Source: Schoenoplectus triqueter (taxonomy: Eukaryota > Streptophyta > Magnoliopsida > Poales > Cyperaceae). Taken from it: a stretch of DNA of 29,778 nt. Numbering within the stretch: the first letter of the stretch is position 1; the number at the start of each line of letters is the position of its first letter. The DNA lies in NCBI GenBank assembly GCA_964058805.1, contig CAXKVV010000646.1, positions 1 to 29,778 on the forward strand, written 5' to 3'. The notes beneath the pieces were generated by a model. The model saw only the letters and a program-made list of their open reading frames with translations, searched no databases and was not told the origin of the DNA. The position numbers were made by a program, and so were the translations under genes. Of the stretch, positions 19,064 through 29,778 are shown piece after piece.

Positions 19064-19245
19064 GAGCAATTCTAATATACGCCAGTGGTACGTTAAATAG
19101 TAAACTAGAAATAAAATCTAATCTCAAAGTAGAAAATTAGAGATCACAAATATCAATCATAATAATAATTATGATGATGAAAAAAATAAAAATAAAAATA
19201 AAAATGAGAATGATTATAATAATGATGGTGATGCTGATAATATGC

Positions 19246-19277
<32 letters not shown>

Positions 19278-20014
19278 GTACAATAAACCTATATTATAAA
19301 ATATATTTTTAAATTATAAATTTCAAACTCTAAAATCTAAAAACTAAAAATCTAAGAACATGAATTTTATAACTCTACTACTAGACTCTAACTCTTAAAT
19401 CATGGTTATAATATATAGATCATCATCTTCTAAGTACTCATATCCAAAACAAACTCTTTGGATATATTCTAATCTTTCAAAAAAAAAATTATTATTATCT
19501 CTTATGTCAGTCTTAATCGACCTCTTCATCTTCTTATATTTTCAGGACAACTTAGCATTCCACTGTGTACTGATGTCTCAGAAGATCTTTGTTGAATATG
19601 ATCAAACTATCGTAAATGATGTTGGAGTAATTTTCTCTTAAATTAGTATTACCCTAAATTTATCATATATATTATCATTTCTAATTTGATTTCTCTTTGT
19701 ATGACCACATCTTTATGAAAAAATATTAATTAAATTAAAATTAAAATTTTATAATGATTCAGACAAAATGGGTATAAAAGTTTAGTCAACTTAAAAGATA
19801 TTTTATCTTTCATTATATAACTTTAAAAATTTAATGATGGAGTTTTAATGACATTATGAGGAACGAACAATTAATCTCTAAATTATTTTAAATTTGATAC
19901 ACATTCTATCTAAATTGTTAAGAGCGCATTTATAATTTAAGAAATTTTTAATTTAAGTAATATCTAAAAAAATCTACTATAAACATTGGCATCGGACGTA
20001 AATTAGAATTACTC
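19064..20014. mobile_element. GAG(T/C)AATTCTA-ended inverted-repeat element, about 951 bp
   Basis: The left end GAGCAATTCTAATATACG matches in complement the right end GAGTAATTCTAATTTACG. The right part (about 19895-19965, CTATCTAAATTGTTAAGAGC and CATTTATAATTTAAGAAA) is homologous to the right part of the element at 23848-24185, which supports a family. The interior is AT-rich and holds a (TAA)n run. A boundary-like GAGTAATTTTC at 19625 means an inner or nested copy is possible. The target duplication is not resolved because both flanks are ATTT-rich. No transposase. Confidence 0.6.
19246..19277. repeat. (TAA)n microsatellite, 32 bp
   Basis: About 10.7 uninterrupted TAA units, with degenerate AAT- and GAT-rich sequence for about 80 bp before it. 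Likely length-polymorphic. Confidence 0.9.
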
Positions 20015-20819
20015 TTATTTATTTATTTAAAAATTTATTTATTATATTGGACTTGTTCTCGATACCTTAATGACCGGAAAATTCTTTTCATACCCCTCGA
20101 CAGTCAAAGTATTATTTCAGCCCATCCAAGATTCGAATTATTGCCAAAAAATTTGTTTGTACTTTGTTGGGTTAGTTTTTACATTCTCGCTGAATTTAAT
20201 CCTCTTCATCTCTATGAAATTAAAAGCTACTACTTTTATGTAATTGAAAATATTAACAAAACTGTTTATTCCAACAAGTCGAACTGTACCGTATCTGATT
20301 TGATTAGTACATAAAAAAATACTCTTTTATTTTTTGAGATAACATACAAAATACTTTTTGTTAGCTTATTTCAAGATAAAAATAAAGTAATGTAAGTTTT
20401 TTTTTGATAAAATAAAATTACGTCATTAATTGAGGACACCGTTAGGAACTGTTTGTACTCGCTACCCTTATAATGCAGCTGAAGAGTACAAATTTATAAT
20501 GTTTTCATTAATAATGATATTGATTTATGGACCGTGGATATAACATTGTCTAGCTAGTAATTATTAATTTTTCATTAATAAAACTAATAAATATCCAAAT
20601 TTAGATATCTGGATGCACTTTATTTACAAATACATAAGTAGGAATTTTTTTGAATTTTTAATAGAAGTGGAGGTTAGACTTGAGTTTTGTATTTCGTGCA
20701 CGTGCGTGTAAGCGAACACTTATTAGTACACTAAACTAATAGCATTAGGACCTCTTCCTATCTAAATTGTCAAAATAAATATGGTTCGAATCATTGTAGT
20801 ATTTTAAAAAAGTTTTTGA

Positions 20820-21400
20820 GTTTGGATGTTAGTTTCGGGGTGTCAATGGGTCAGGTTGAGTTGGATTCGGGTCAGGTCACATTATTTTATTATTTTCTTG
20901 ATCCGACTCATTTAAATTCGGATAAAAAAAATCTTGATCCATATTCGACTCGACCCGTGTAAAATAATTAATTAATTAAATTTTATAATTTTAAGTAATG
21001 AAATATTAATTAATTTATAATTAATCTTCATTAGTGTATAATTAATATATATTTAAGTTTTATTAGTACTAAATTATAAAATTATTTCATAGAACGTAAT
21101 TAATCGGGTCGGGTTGACCCGAATCCGATCCGACTTGGGTAAAAAATATTAAACTCATATCTAACTCATTTATTTTTAGATTATATCAGATCGGGTCAGA
21201 TTCAGATCGAATCTGATCATATCAGATCGGATCAATAATTGACACCTCTAGATGTTACCCACTCTTCAATATGAGTGGACAAAAATAAAATAAAAATATG
21301 TTTTACTGATTTTTTTTCCACTCATCAATATGAGAGTGAGTAAATAAAATTTTTATCTCACTAAATTTTTATTTGTTGCACAACTAGAGAACATCCGAAC
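20820..21400. mobile_element. Outer inverted-repeat element split by a hAT MITE
   Basis: GTTTGGATGTT at 20820-20830 is matched by AACATCCGAAC at 21390-21400 (one mismatch in complement). The inner part after the nested insertion holds two related hairpins, CCACTCTTCAATATGAGTGG (21258-21277) and a similar one at about 21318-21338. Removing the nested element rejoins GATGTTA to CCCACTC. The outer target duplication is not identified, so this is tentative. Confidence 0.5.
20833..21250. mobile_element. hAT-type MITE of GGGTC words, 418 bp, nested
   Basis: The ends carry CGGGGTGTCAATGGGTC and, in complement, TAGAGGTGTCAATTATTG, the same terminus class as 6686-6912. The flanks GATGTTAG (20825-20832) and GATGTTAC (21251-21258) match at 7 of 8 bases, fitting a hAT target duplication. 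The interior is full of GGGTC, GATCGGGTC and GACCCG words that could pair across the element. No coding capacity. Confidence 0.82.
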
Positions 21401-21457
21401 GAAACGTAAATGTGTCAAACAAAAATCTATCTCGTTACTTGTGGTAACAACCCAGGA

Positions 21458-22026
21458 TAGTGTTTTAAAAATGGGTCGAGTAGGCTTGGGACGGGACGGG
21501 TTTTCACGGGTTGACAGGTTAGGGCGGGACGGGTCGATGGGTTATACGGGTTGATTTTTGGAGGGTTAGACCGCGCTCCGTTCTAAACTTGTAGGGTCGG
21601 ATGGGTCAGGTCGATTCTAACGGTGGACGGGTCGGTCGAGTTTATTTTTTTTCATTTTTTTTTAAATTCAAAAGTTACCCAAAAAATTTAAATAAATTTT
21701 CAAAAATTCCGAAAATTAAAAAATAAATATTAAAAATATATAACCAGTTATATTCTTGATAAAAAAATTCTATTTTTTTAGCTTTTTATTGAAATTTCTC
21801 GGGTTTATTGGGTTTTGGGTCGGATCTGCATTGGTCCAACGGGTCGAGTTTTCACGGGTTCAGTGGGTCGGAGCGGGTTGGGTGGAGTCCAAGGCTGGTT
21901 TTTTTTAAATTTTTTTTGTCCGCACCCGTTCTAGACGGGTACAGATTTTCAAGGATTTGGCCACGAGGCGGGTCGGATCGGGTCATGGAGGCGGGTCTAG
22001 ACCCATTGGGTATTTTTAAAACACTA
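21458..22026. mobile_element. TAGTGTTTTAAAAA-ended MITE of ACGGGT words, 569 bp
   Basis: The left end TAGTGTTTTAAAAATGGGTC is repeated in complement at the right end (TAGTGTTTTAAAAATACCC). The interior is dominated by GGGACGGG, GGGTCGG and ACGGGT words, all G-rich on the plus strand at both ends, unlike a simple foldback. Flanking 8-bp words do not match, so the target duplication is lost or the ends are misjudged. An outer TGGTAACA pair occurs at similar distance on both sides (about 21441 and, inverted, 22037). Confidence 0.72.
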
Positions 22027-22044
22027 AGCTAGAGATGTTACCAT

Positions 22045-22398
22045 TGTTTTAAAATGCGACCGCATGACTGCATATGCGGTTCGCTTATACTTATACGGTG
22101 CGATGTCGCATGCATAAGAGTATTTATCCGCATATTCAATAATGCACATTATTTTTTTAAAAATATTTATCGTATTAAGTCTATTAAATGAATTATATTA
22201 TATTTTTCATGCAAAATATTTAAAATTGTATTAATATGTTATGATATTTTCTTATTTTATATTAAAATTCTTCAAAAATAAATGATCAATTCAAATATTA
22301 TAAAAAAAATTTAGAATATATATCCACATACTAAATCATATATACACTCACAAATCGCATATGCATTATGCAGTGCATATATATTAAAAATAAGTTAA
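22045..22398. mobile_element. Second TTTTAAAA-ended MITE with GCATATGCG motifs, about 354 bp
   Basis: The left arm (TGTTTTAAAATGCGACCGCA, then GCATATGCGGTT) corresponds in complement to the right arm (ATTTTTAATATATATGCACT, then GCATATGCGATT). The flanks GTTACCAT (22037-22044) and GTTACTAT (22399-22406) match at 7 of 8, suggesting hAT type. It starts 18 bp after the previous MITE. The arms are diverged, so the ends are uncertain by a few bases. Confidence 0.6.
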
Positions 22399-22406
22399 GT
22401 TACTAT

Positions 22407-23229
22407 TATACTTACAAAAATCGAGGAATAATAAATAACGGCACTTTAAATTGTACCAACTACCAAGAGAGCAGGAACCAATTAATGCTCTGGAGTCTGG
22501 ACTGACGACTAATAAGAGCATCAAGTCAGGAGTCTGGACAATACAATTTTTTTCTTTGGAATAGTTTATTATGTTGGGCAGCCTTTTCCTGTTAATTACC
22601 AGGTTTATCCGAATTGTGATATTTTAAAACAAAGATTTTTTATTTAATAATTACAAATATATTATTATTGATAAATTTATTGAAATTATAATTTTAATAC
22701 TATAAATGACATTAGTGGAGTCAAACACTCCTCACCGGCGGACGAACAAATTGTATAGTTGCAACATATTTAAATAAGCTAATCAGCTGTAAAGAAATGA
22801 AAGATGTCACTAAGAGTGATATTTTTGTACAAACATGTTAGTCTCATTGGTGCTTTGCAAAGCATTCTCAATGATGTGTTTATAAAGCACTACTGTCAAT
22901 CTTTGTATTAAAATTATAATTTAAACAAGATTATTATTAATAATATGATTTTTTAATTATTAAATAAAAAATCTCCTTATTTAACATGTTCTTATTTTTT
23001 GTTAGGAGAAAAAAATATATACCAGTACAACTTGCATGGTCGTGCGAAATTACAGATAATATGATTAACTGCTATCAACTTTTGCTTAATTGATGAGCAC
23101 TAATGTTTTTCATGACTCAGTTTTTTAAATAATGTTGTATATATACAATTTTGAATATTTGAAATTTAATTAAATGATTTCGAAGAGATTTTAAGTTGAT
23201 ACTTAACTTCAATCTTTATCTTAAAAATA
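22407..23229. other. AT-rich stretch without a gene
   Basis: No gene is seen. GGTGCTTTGCAAAGCA near 22850 resembles the start of the foldback at 11221 (GGTGCTTTGCAAAGTA) and may be a small relic of that family. GGAGTCTGGAC is repeated at about 22491 and 22529. Confidence 0.4.
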
Positions 23230-23237
23230 TTTTTCTT

Positions 23238-23360
23238 CATAAATGATCTAGTAGCTCATGTGATAGCTGATTAGCTTCAAAAGATTATAGGTTCAAAACC
23301 TCATATGCACAAATTGAAATTTATGAACTAGCCTCTCATCTTTTTCTCAAAAAAAAAAAA
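23238..23360 (+). mobile_element. Probable tRNA-derived SINE
   Basis: A tRNA-like A box (TAGCTCATGTGA, 23252-23263) and B box (GTTCAAAAC, 23291-23299, matching GWTCRANNC) lie 39 nt apart. A short body follows and ends in a 12-base poly(A) at 23349-23360. TTTTTCTT occurs directly before (23230-23237) and just after (23362-23369), a possible target duplication, though of low complexity. The A box departs from consensus at its end, so the copy is probably old. It would have been copied by a LINE enzyme in trans. Confidence 0.6.
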
Positions 23361-23847
23361 CTTTTTCTTGTGGCTTTTGATTAAAAACCGAAATGAGATT
23401 CACAGAAGTTTTTTTTTTTGAATAAAGTTTCTTGCTTAAAATGTTCTCATGTACTGTACATAACATGTTATAATCAACGTCCATTGTGGGTCAGCCTACA
23501 AAACTGTACAAGATAAGAATCAAATTAATGTACGAAATTATTTTACTTTTTGTTATCGAGTTTATATAACTTAAACTAAGTTTATTTGCATTAATTATTG
23601 AAAAAAAAATAAAATTAAAGAAAGATATGAAGGAACGCATGAAATGCTTCAGCAATTCAAAAGAGATCAAAGGCTTTGTAGCTCTCTTTAAGAGGCATTG
23701 GATTGAAAATTTAATAGTTGCTAAAGAGGACGTATTCGTAGTTCTGTGGGATTAGAAACGAAAGCTTAAAATAAAAAAAAATACATATTTTGTATTGGAT
23801 GGCATGAATGATAAAGGCAAAACAATAGTAAAAAAATGATAAAAAAA

Positions 23848-24185
23848 GAGTAATACTAGTGTAAATTCAGTTTGTACATCTAATATTTGTGTTCTTTTAG
23901 AAAATATTGATCAAATGAAAAAAATTTAAATTATAGATGTATTTTGATAGAATATGTATCAAATTCAAAATAATTTAGATATTAATTGATCATTGATCAA
24001 ATATCATTGAAACTCCACCGTTAAAATTTTAAACTTATAAGATGTGAGACATAATCTCTTAAAAATTATCTAAAAAAATATATACATGCTATCTAAATCA
24101 TTAGAAACACATTTATGATTTTTGAAAAATTTATTTAATCAGTATTGAATATACCATAAAAATTAAATGTACCCTAGAATTACTC
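23848..24185. mobile_element. GAGTAATTCTA-ended MITE, about 338 bp
   Basis: The left end GAGTAATACTAGTGTAAATT matches in complement the right end GAGTAATTCTAGGGTACATT. The inner right half (ATGCTATCTAAATCATTAG, ACACATTTATGATTTTTGAA) is homologous to 19895-19965. Target duplication not identified. No coding capacity. Confidence 0.65.
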
Positions 24186-24189
24186 TATT

Positions 24190-27100
24190 AATTTCGGGCT
24201 ATAAGGAGGCAAATTTTTGAAGGAATGGGGGAGAAGAAAAATTGCTATAAACAGAATACAGTTCTGGACAATAAAATTGCTATAGAAAAAACAAAGCAAC
24301 AGGTTTAGGCATTTTGATGCGATATCTTCTTGTTCATAATATATTCATATCCTAATTATCTTGAATCTCTCTGTTCGAGGACCGACATGAATGTCTCTTT
24401 TCGAGGAATATATATATGTAATATATATATATGGTTCAATTTGAACTGTTACTCAGCCCAATTTGGCCTGTTTAAATTTGGCAGTTTGAAATTTGATCAG
24501 CTTCAGTCCAAAAAATATTGTAGTTATCTGATTTTCTTTCCGCGGTTAATTAACAAATCGTCTTCCCAAATAACCACACCTAATTTAAGTATAAAAATGG
24601 CGTTCTTAGCAAACTTTTTTTTAACAAGAAACAGCCTGAGAAAACTATTAATTAGTACAATAATGCACAATGTTTTTTTTCATTTTGAAAACAATTCACA
24701 ACATATCGATTCATAATTACATAATTTAATTCAATAACATTTATTATTTATAAATATGGAATCAAAATGAAGAATTTAATAAAAAAAACAGTATGAATTT
24801 ACGAGTACAGCAATAGAAGTTTTTATCTTTTAGTAAATTCCGGGCCATTTTGTCAAAATAAAAAAAGAAGTATGTAATTGGACCTACATCCTCCTCCTAA
24901 ATCTTAGCCCATAACGATGACAAGTCTGCATCAAGAGTCTCTCATGAGTTGGGTTTCAGACAAATTATTATATTTCTACTTGCTAGCATGTTATATTATT
25001 TTCGGAACATGTTCATGATCCATCTCTTTCTCATATCATCAGTTTATCCGCGTCTTTATTTACTAACTATGATAATTGATAAACTATTTATTAACCGTGA
25101 ATAAATAATAAATTTATTTTTTATATATAAAATGTGTATAATTTTTTTTTAAAATTTTAATCGTTAATAATTATATGTTTTCATTTAGATATTGGAAGGG
25201 TGGACTCTTCTCAAAACCCATTATTTTCTCAGTGACAACAAAAACATTTTTTTTTCTTCCATCCTTAAAAGTGTTTGAGGAATTAACTAATGAGTATTCT
25301 CTTTTTGACAAATAATGCCTTCTCCAGTCCTACATCAAAAAATAATAAAAAGGAAAAGACAAATAGTGAGTTTTGTTTTCTTATCATGAATCAACCATTC
25401 TCTGCCATTCCATCACATATTCACGTACAAGCAACAAGAAATGCAATCTTTTGTCCTGTTCAATCTCAATAGAATAAATGAAACGAAATTGAGAACATTT
25501 CTCCTTGCATTGTTTGAAGTTAAGAATATTCTTACGTGTCATCGAACTTTTAAATCAGATTTTGATAGGAGGAACAGTTTAAATCAGACGGTGGTTATAA
25601 GAAATAAAAATAAAAAAGGTCTCAATGCCCTGAGTCAAGCAAAGTATACAGTCCATGTTTTTCTTTTTAGTGCTCAACTGTGAATTTGAAGGGTTAGAGG
25701 AGATCTAACAAATATTGAAGAGTCAATGGAATATGAACTAAGGAAGAGTTATGGTTAAATTAAATATGATATTAATTAATTTAATATAATAAAGCAACAT
25801 CTACATTTTATAATATCATAATTAAACTTCAAAGTGCCCCTCACCTTTTGTATACCCAAAACTTCCGACATTAATTAACATGACCCTCATTGGATTTGGT
25901 TTTGGATTTGTACACGTGAGATATGGAGTATGCTGTGATGCATTGTGTCATTGCGACGCCTAACAAAATGTTGAGGAGATTAAACCTCAAACTTGTTAAA
26001 AATATCCAGCAAAATATATAACGAACAACGCAAGAATTCAAATACTATATATATCTTCACAAATTGTACAATATATACATCGGCAAACAATTTATTTATT
26101 TTTTGTATTTAATATGAGATCAAAGAAAGTAATCCATAAAAATAATAATAATATCTGATACATATATAGCCTGACAATTTTTATTTCAATATATCCAAAC
26201 ATTTTCGGAGTGTGGAAGTAGAATAAATTTGCATTAAGGTCGGCATTTGAAGATGGCTTAATAATTAATCCTTATTTCTCACAAATTACCATTTTAATAC
26301 ATATATGATTATTTGATAATTAATTGTCATTATGATTCAATAACAACGTGAGTAGTAGGGTCTATATAATATTGTAGTGTTTTCCTATTGCCCCCTCCTG
26401 CGCTAATTAATTAGTCCCTCCTGGATTTCTCAGTTTTGAAAATTTTTTCATCTCGAATATTAATTGAATTCACAGGATCACTGTTGAAGTCAGTCAACTC
26501 TAATTATTAAAACAAATGATAGATTTCCCTCAATTGGAAAGGGACAATGCCATCTGTGTAAGTACCTGACAAAAGAAACACAGAGACAATATGTGTTAGA
26601 CAATCTGACAGCACTAAACAATATGTGTTAGACAATCTGACAGCACTTCATTTTATTTTGCTGTTCTTTCTCTTGTAAATTACATAGCTCATGCTCAAGT
26701 TATGGTAGCAAGTCAACTTCTTTTATTTGATAGTTAAATCAAATATGTAGGTAATATTAATATAATTAAAAAAAATAAAGATTTGCTTGTACACTTGACA
26801 CAAAATTTTTTTAAAACATGATTGCTCATGCAACTCACCACGTTCAATCCTGAGCCCTTCTTTTTAATTATAATTATAATAAAACAACTTTTTTAGCGTC
26901 CATCCATCTTTGATTAGTGTATTGATTGAAAGCCATTAACTCTTAACTTACTATTAACGAAGAAAAATAGCTCCTGCAGCACTTCCTTGATTGATACTGC
27001 AATTGATTAAAAGAACAAAACATGAATTAATTTAGTACATCGTTCACCATAGGATTTAATTTAACTTTCTATACATACTATGTTAAAAAGACAGAGAATA

Positions 27101-29778
27101 CCTAACAAAACGAACACATATAAATAATCAACATGTAAACCAATTTATCATATTTGCTTGATAATCCATCTCGGCCACAAATTTCAAGATAAGAATCTTG
27201 ATATATGAATACCAAACTTATGAAAAAACTTGAATCAACAAGAGCAAATAACCTAGCAACAAATCTTAATTTGAGATAGCTGGGTAATGCTGCATCCCAT
27301 TCCCAGCACATAATATATAGTTCTATACTAATCAATATCTTCCAGTAAAATTAGTATTTTGATAGAAGTTTATTTGAACTCAGTACAGTTCAAATTAATA
27401 TCAAAATCTCAAAGATAGATTGTATTAGTTGGACATTGAAAACAAGACTTAACAACAAAATGTAGAATATCTGTAAGATATTATCTGTGTGATCAGAACG
27501 GGCTAAGCCAAAACCTATTAACCATCAGCTATGTTAAACAAATTATACTGTACATCCATAGCAGCTGAAGCAGCCAAAATTGAATGATCTCCAACCGGCA
27601 CATAGTAACGAGCAGTTACAGATTCATTAGGATAAATGATCTCCTACCAGAACACACTAGACTGGTTTGGTGTTACAAGACAAAAGCTATATATATTACC
27701 CACAAATTAATATGTTCTGACTTCTCTCATGTCTCATCCCTAATTAATGACAAGCAAATTGAAATAAAGTCCTCATGTTACTATCCACTCAACAAAACAG
27801 CTATTACCTGCCAGTGAAAATTCCCTAATAAAGTTGGCAGCGACAATTATGTGAAAGGGTAATTATTTTGCAAGTACAGTGAACATTAAGAAGAGTGAAA
27901 GTAGTACTATAGCAAATTAGCATGGGGACTAATGGATTATTACCATTACCATCTTCAACTCAAGAAACAATATTCTCCACAACTGTCTTCAACTTTTTTG
28001 AATGAAAGAAAGAGACATACATGACTCTCTACTAAAAAAAATATATAGTTTTCAATAATTAAAAAGTTACTAATACAATCAGAGGTTAAGTGGACTTTGA
28101 AGATTGGTCATAAATTGAATTTTAATTTTGAAAAGCTTGGATACCATTTTAATTGCAATTCATTGATGATTTGTAAAGTCATCCCAAACATCATTCCAAA
28201 TTGATTTAATAATCACAAGCTAGTTTTATGTTACTCAAGGTGTTTTTATGAGGGACTTTCATGAAATTATATTATGCAACATAATGACAAGAGTTATGAT
28301 GAACATCTAAAGCATTGTTTTCTGCTAAATAGATAGACAAATAAACATGGAATCTTTTTTAGTCAATTCAATTTCTATAGCAATGATACTCCATATATGT
28401 TTTCCAGGCTCAATACCATATCCATTTTCAATAAATCGAACTATCGAAGTTATATGGTCCATTTTGGTTTCCATGTATACTTCAAAATAATAAACCCCCA
28501 GGATCTGGCTTGTCCCAGCAAAGACCATTTAATTGTACTTGTCTGGATTTTGAATATCATGACCATAACATGTATAGCTGCTACCAGAGACTCATCCATC
28601 ACTCGTCTCAAAACAAATTCTTATAGCCAGACCAGAATTAACTACCACACATTAAGTTGTCTCTTTAGAAATGGAGTCTCTCTACTTATCATTACAAAAG
28701 ATACTACCAAAAATATATAACCACTAATATCAAATGTATAACACTTCAAATCAATTTTTAATGTCTGAACCCATCAATTATCTACCATAAATAGCAGTAC
28801 ATACTACTTGATAAACTATTAAGGAAAGAAAAGTATGTTTTGTAAAGTTGAGACGGAATAAAAGTTATATCACCTTAAAAGTAGTGGTCTTTGGTAATAA
28901 TTAAGTAAATTCATGAAGCAGTCTGTAAAAAATGTTGAAAGAAAAAGATTTTGTGACTTTACTTTAAAGCACCAGGTGCTATAACTTACACCACCTGAAT
29001 CACTTCCATGCGGTGTAAAGCGCTTTAAAGTGCACAACACTTTTACTACAACTAACAAACATGGAGTTTGATGGTTATTAGGTGAAGGAAAGAAAAGTGC
29101 ACATATCCATCAATTGTCAATTGAAGTAATAGTCAATGCCAAGATCCAAGATGTTTGAAGGAAAAAAACAAAATAGAAGTTTATACTCAGATTTCATTCT
29201 TTTAAGTACTCTTGTGCTTACATATTTGAAATAAATCCAATGCCACAGTTGCTGTAACCATCATGGTGTCATAAATGATAATAGCTACTAAAGATGAAAT
29301 TTGCATAAGCTCAGAACTTGTCTATCATAAATATTAAATAGCTTCCATATACTATACATAACTTCAGGGCAATTACCAAATATTTTTCCATACTTAATCA
29401 TACTTGTGATTAAAAGAATCATCTAAGAGCTCCTACTGGCAACAAATATATAATGACATGAATGACAGCCAGGTCTAAAAAATAAATATATCATATTCAT
29501 ATATTTAATGAATAAGACTAGAAATCATAAGTTGGGTACTCAATTTTTGGACTGTATATAAATTCAGTCCAGATTAAATGGTGTAAATATTTATTTTTTA
29601 GTATTTCACTATTTTCCTGCAAATTAAGCCCATCTTTCCTGATGCAGATAATTTAATTTTCTATAATATGGATACCTCAAACATGCAAATATCTTTTTAT
29701 TTTTTTGAAGTAGCAACCAATTGGCTTACTATGAAATTTTATTATTGAAATTGAAAAAGAGAGTTTACATAGATTGGA
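24190..29778. other. Long AT-rich region without a supportable gene
   Basis: Open frames here (the longest 128 codons, at 24330-24716 on the plus strand) have AT-driven composition rich in Phe, Ile, Asn, Lys and Ser and no family motif. From about 27,100 on the base composition is a little less extreme, so part of this could be intron or UTR of a gene beyond the right edge, but I cannot place any exon. The stretch at 28940-29045 has GCGCTTTAAAGTGC and CTTTAAAGCACCAGG words typical of decayed plant repeats. Confidence 0.5.
26586..26647. repeat. Tandem duplication, 30-bp unit x2
   Basis: ACAATATGTGTTAGACAATC followed by TGACAGCACT occurs twice without mismatch, the second copy 32 bp after the first. 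It looks like a recent local slippage or repair duplication. Confidence 0.9.

Noticed and set aside
24330..24716. 128-codon ORF on the plus strand
   Set aside because: AT-driven composition, no signal or domain, no conserved motif; consistent with chance in AT-rich DNA.
28325..28720. Overlapping ORFs on both strands near 28.3-28.7 kb as gene exons
   Set aside because: Neither translation shows a domain or biased codon use, and they overlap on opposite strands; no splice structure could be drawn.

Overview
The window looks like nuclear DNA of a flowering plant, most likely a eudicot. It is AT-rich and has one long plant receptor-kinase gene, a plant-type Ty1/Copia retrotransposon, and many short inverted-repeat DNA transposons (MITEs) of hAT and Mutator type. 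Nothing in it is bacterial. The species cannot be named from the sequence alone.

Layout. 1-2407 is the 3' part of a Copia element: the end of pol (reverse transcriptase and RNase H), two polypurine tracts and a 257-bp 3' LTR. 2408-13,769 has no gene I can support and is packed with nested repeats: a decayed foldback (about 2895-3215), three hAT-type MITEs (4632-5076, 5888-6044, 6686-6912), a near-perfect foldback (7772-8165), a 1.7-kb Mutator-like element with roughly 230-bp inverted ends (8540-10275), a chain of foldbacks separated by (TA)n tracts (10631 to about 11800), and a Mutator-type MITE filled with perfect GC-rich palindromes (12717-13110). 13770-16331, minus strand, is the one convincing host gene: an intact, intronless LRR receptor-like kinase of 853 residues with two kinase-motif substitutions. 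Its upstream flank has a pyrimidine-rich leader, two 17-codon upstream ORFs and a (CT)n tract.

16,900-29,778 is AT-rich intergenic DNA. It holds a second copy of the palindrome-bearing Mutator MITE (18315-18712), two copies of a GAGTAATTCTA-ended element (19064-20014, 23848-24185), a hAT MITE nested inside another inverted-repeat element (20820-21400), two abutting TTTTAAAA-ended MITEs (21458-22026, 22045-22398) and a probable tRNA-derived SINE (about 23238-23360). From 24,190 to the end I see no supportable gene.

Roughly a third of the window is recognisable mobile DNA. Several boundaries are fixed by target-site duplications read directly from the sequence: 8 bp for hAT-type elements and 9 bp for Mutator-type elements. 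The most unusual item is the Mutator-type MITE family at 12.7 kb and 18.3 kb. Its two copies have independent, perfect 9-bp target duplications and share an interior built from a repeated palindrome, CACTGNCAGTG. Apart from the retrotransposon's own pol, the elements show no transposase coding, so all appear non-autonomous.
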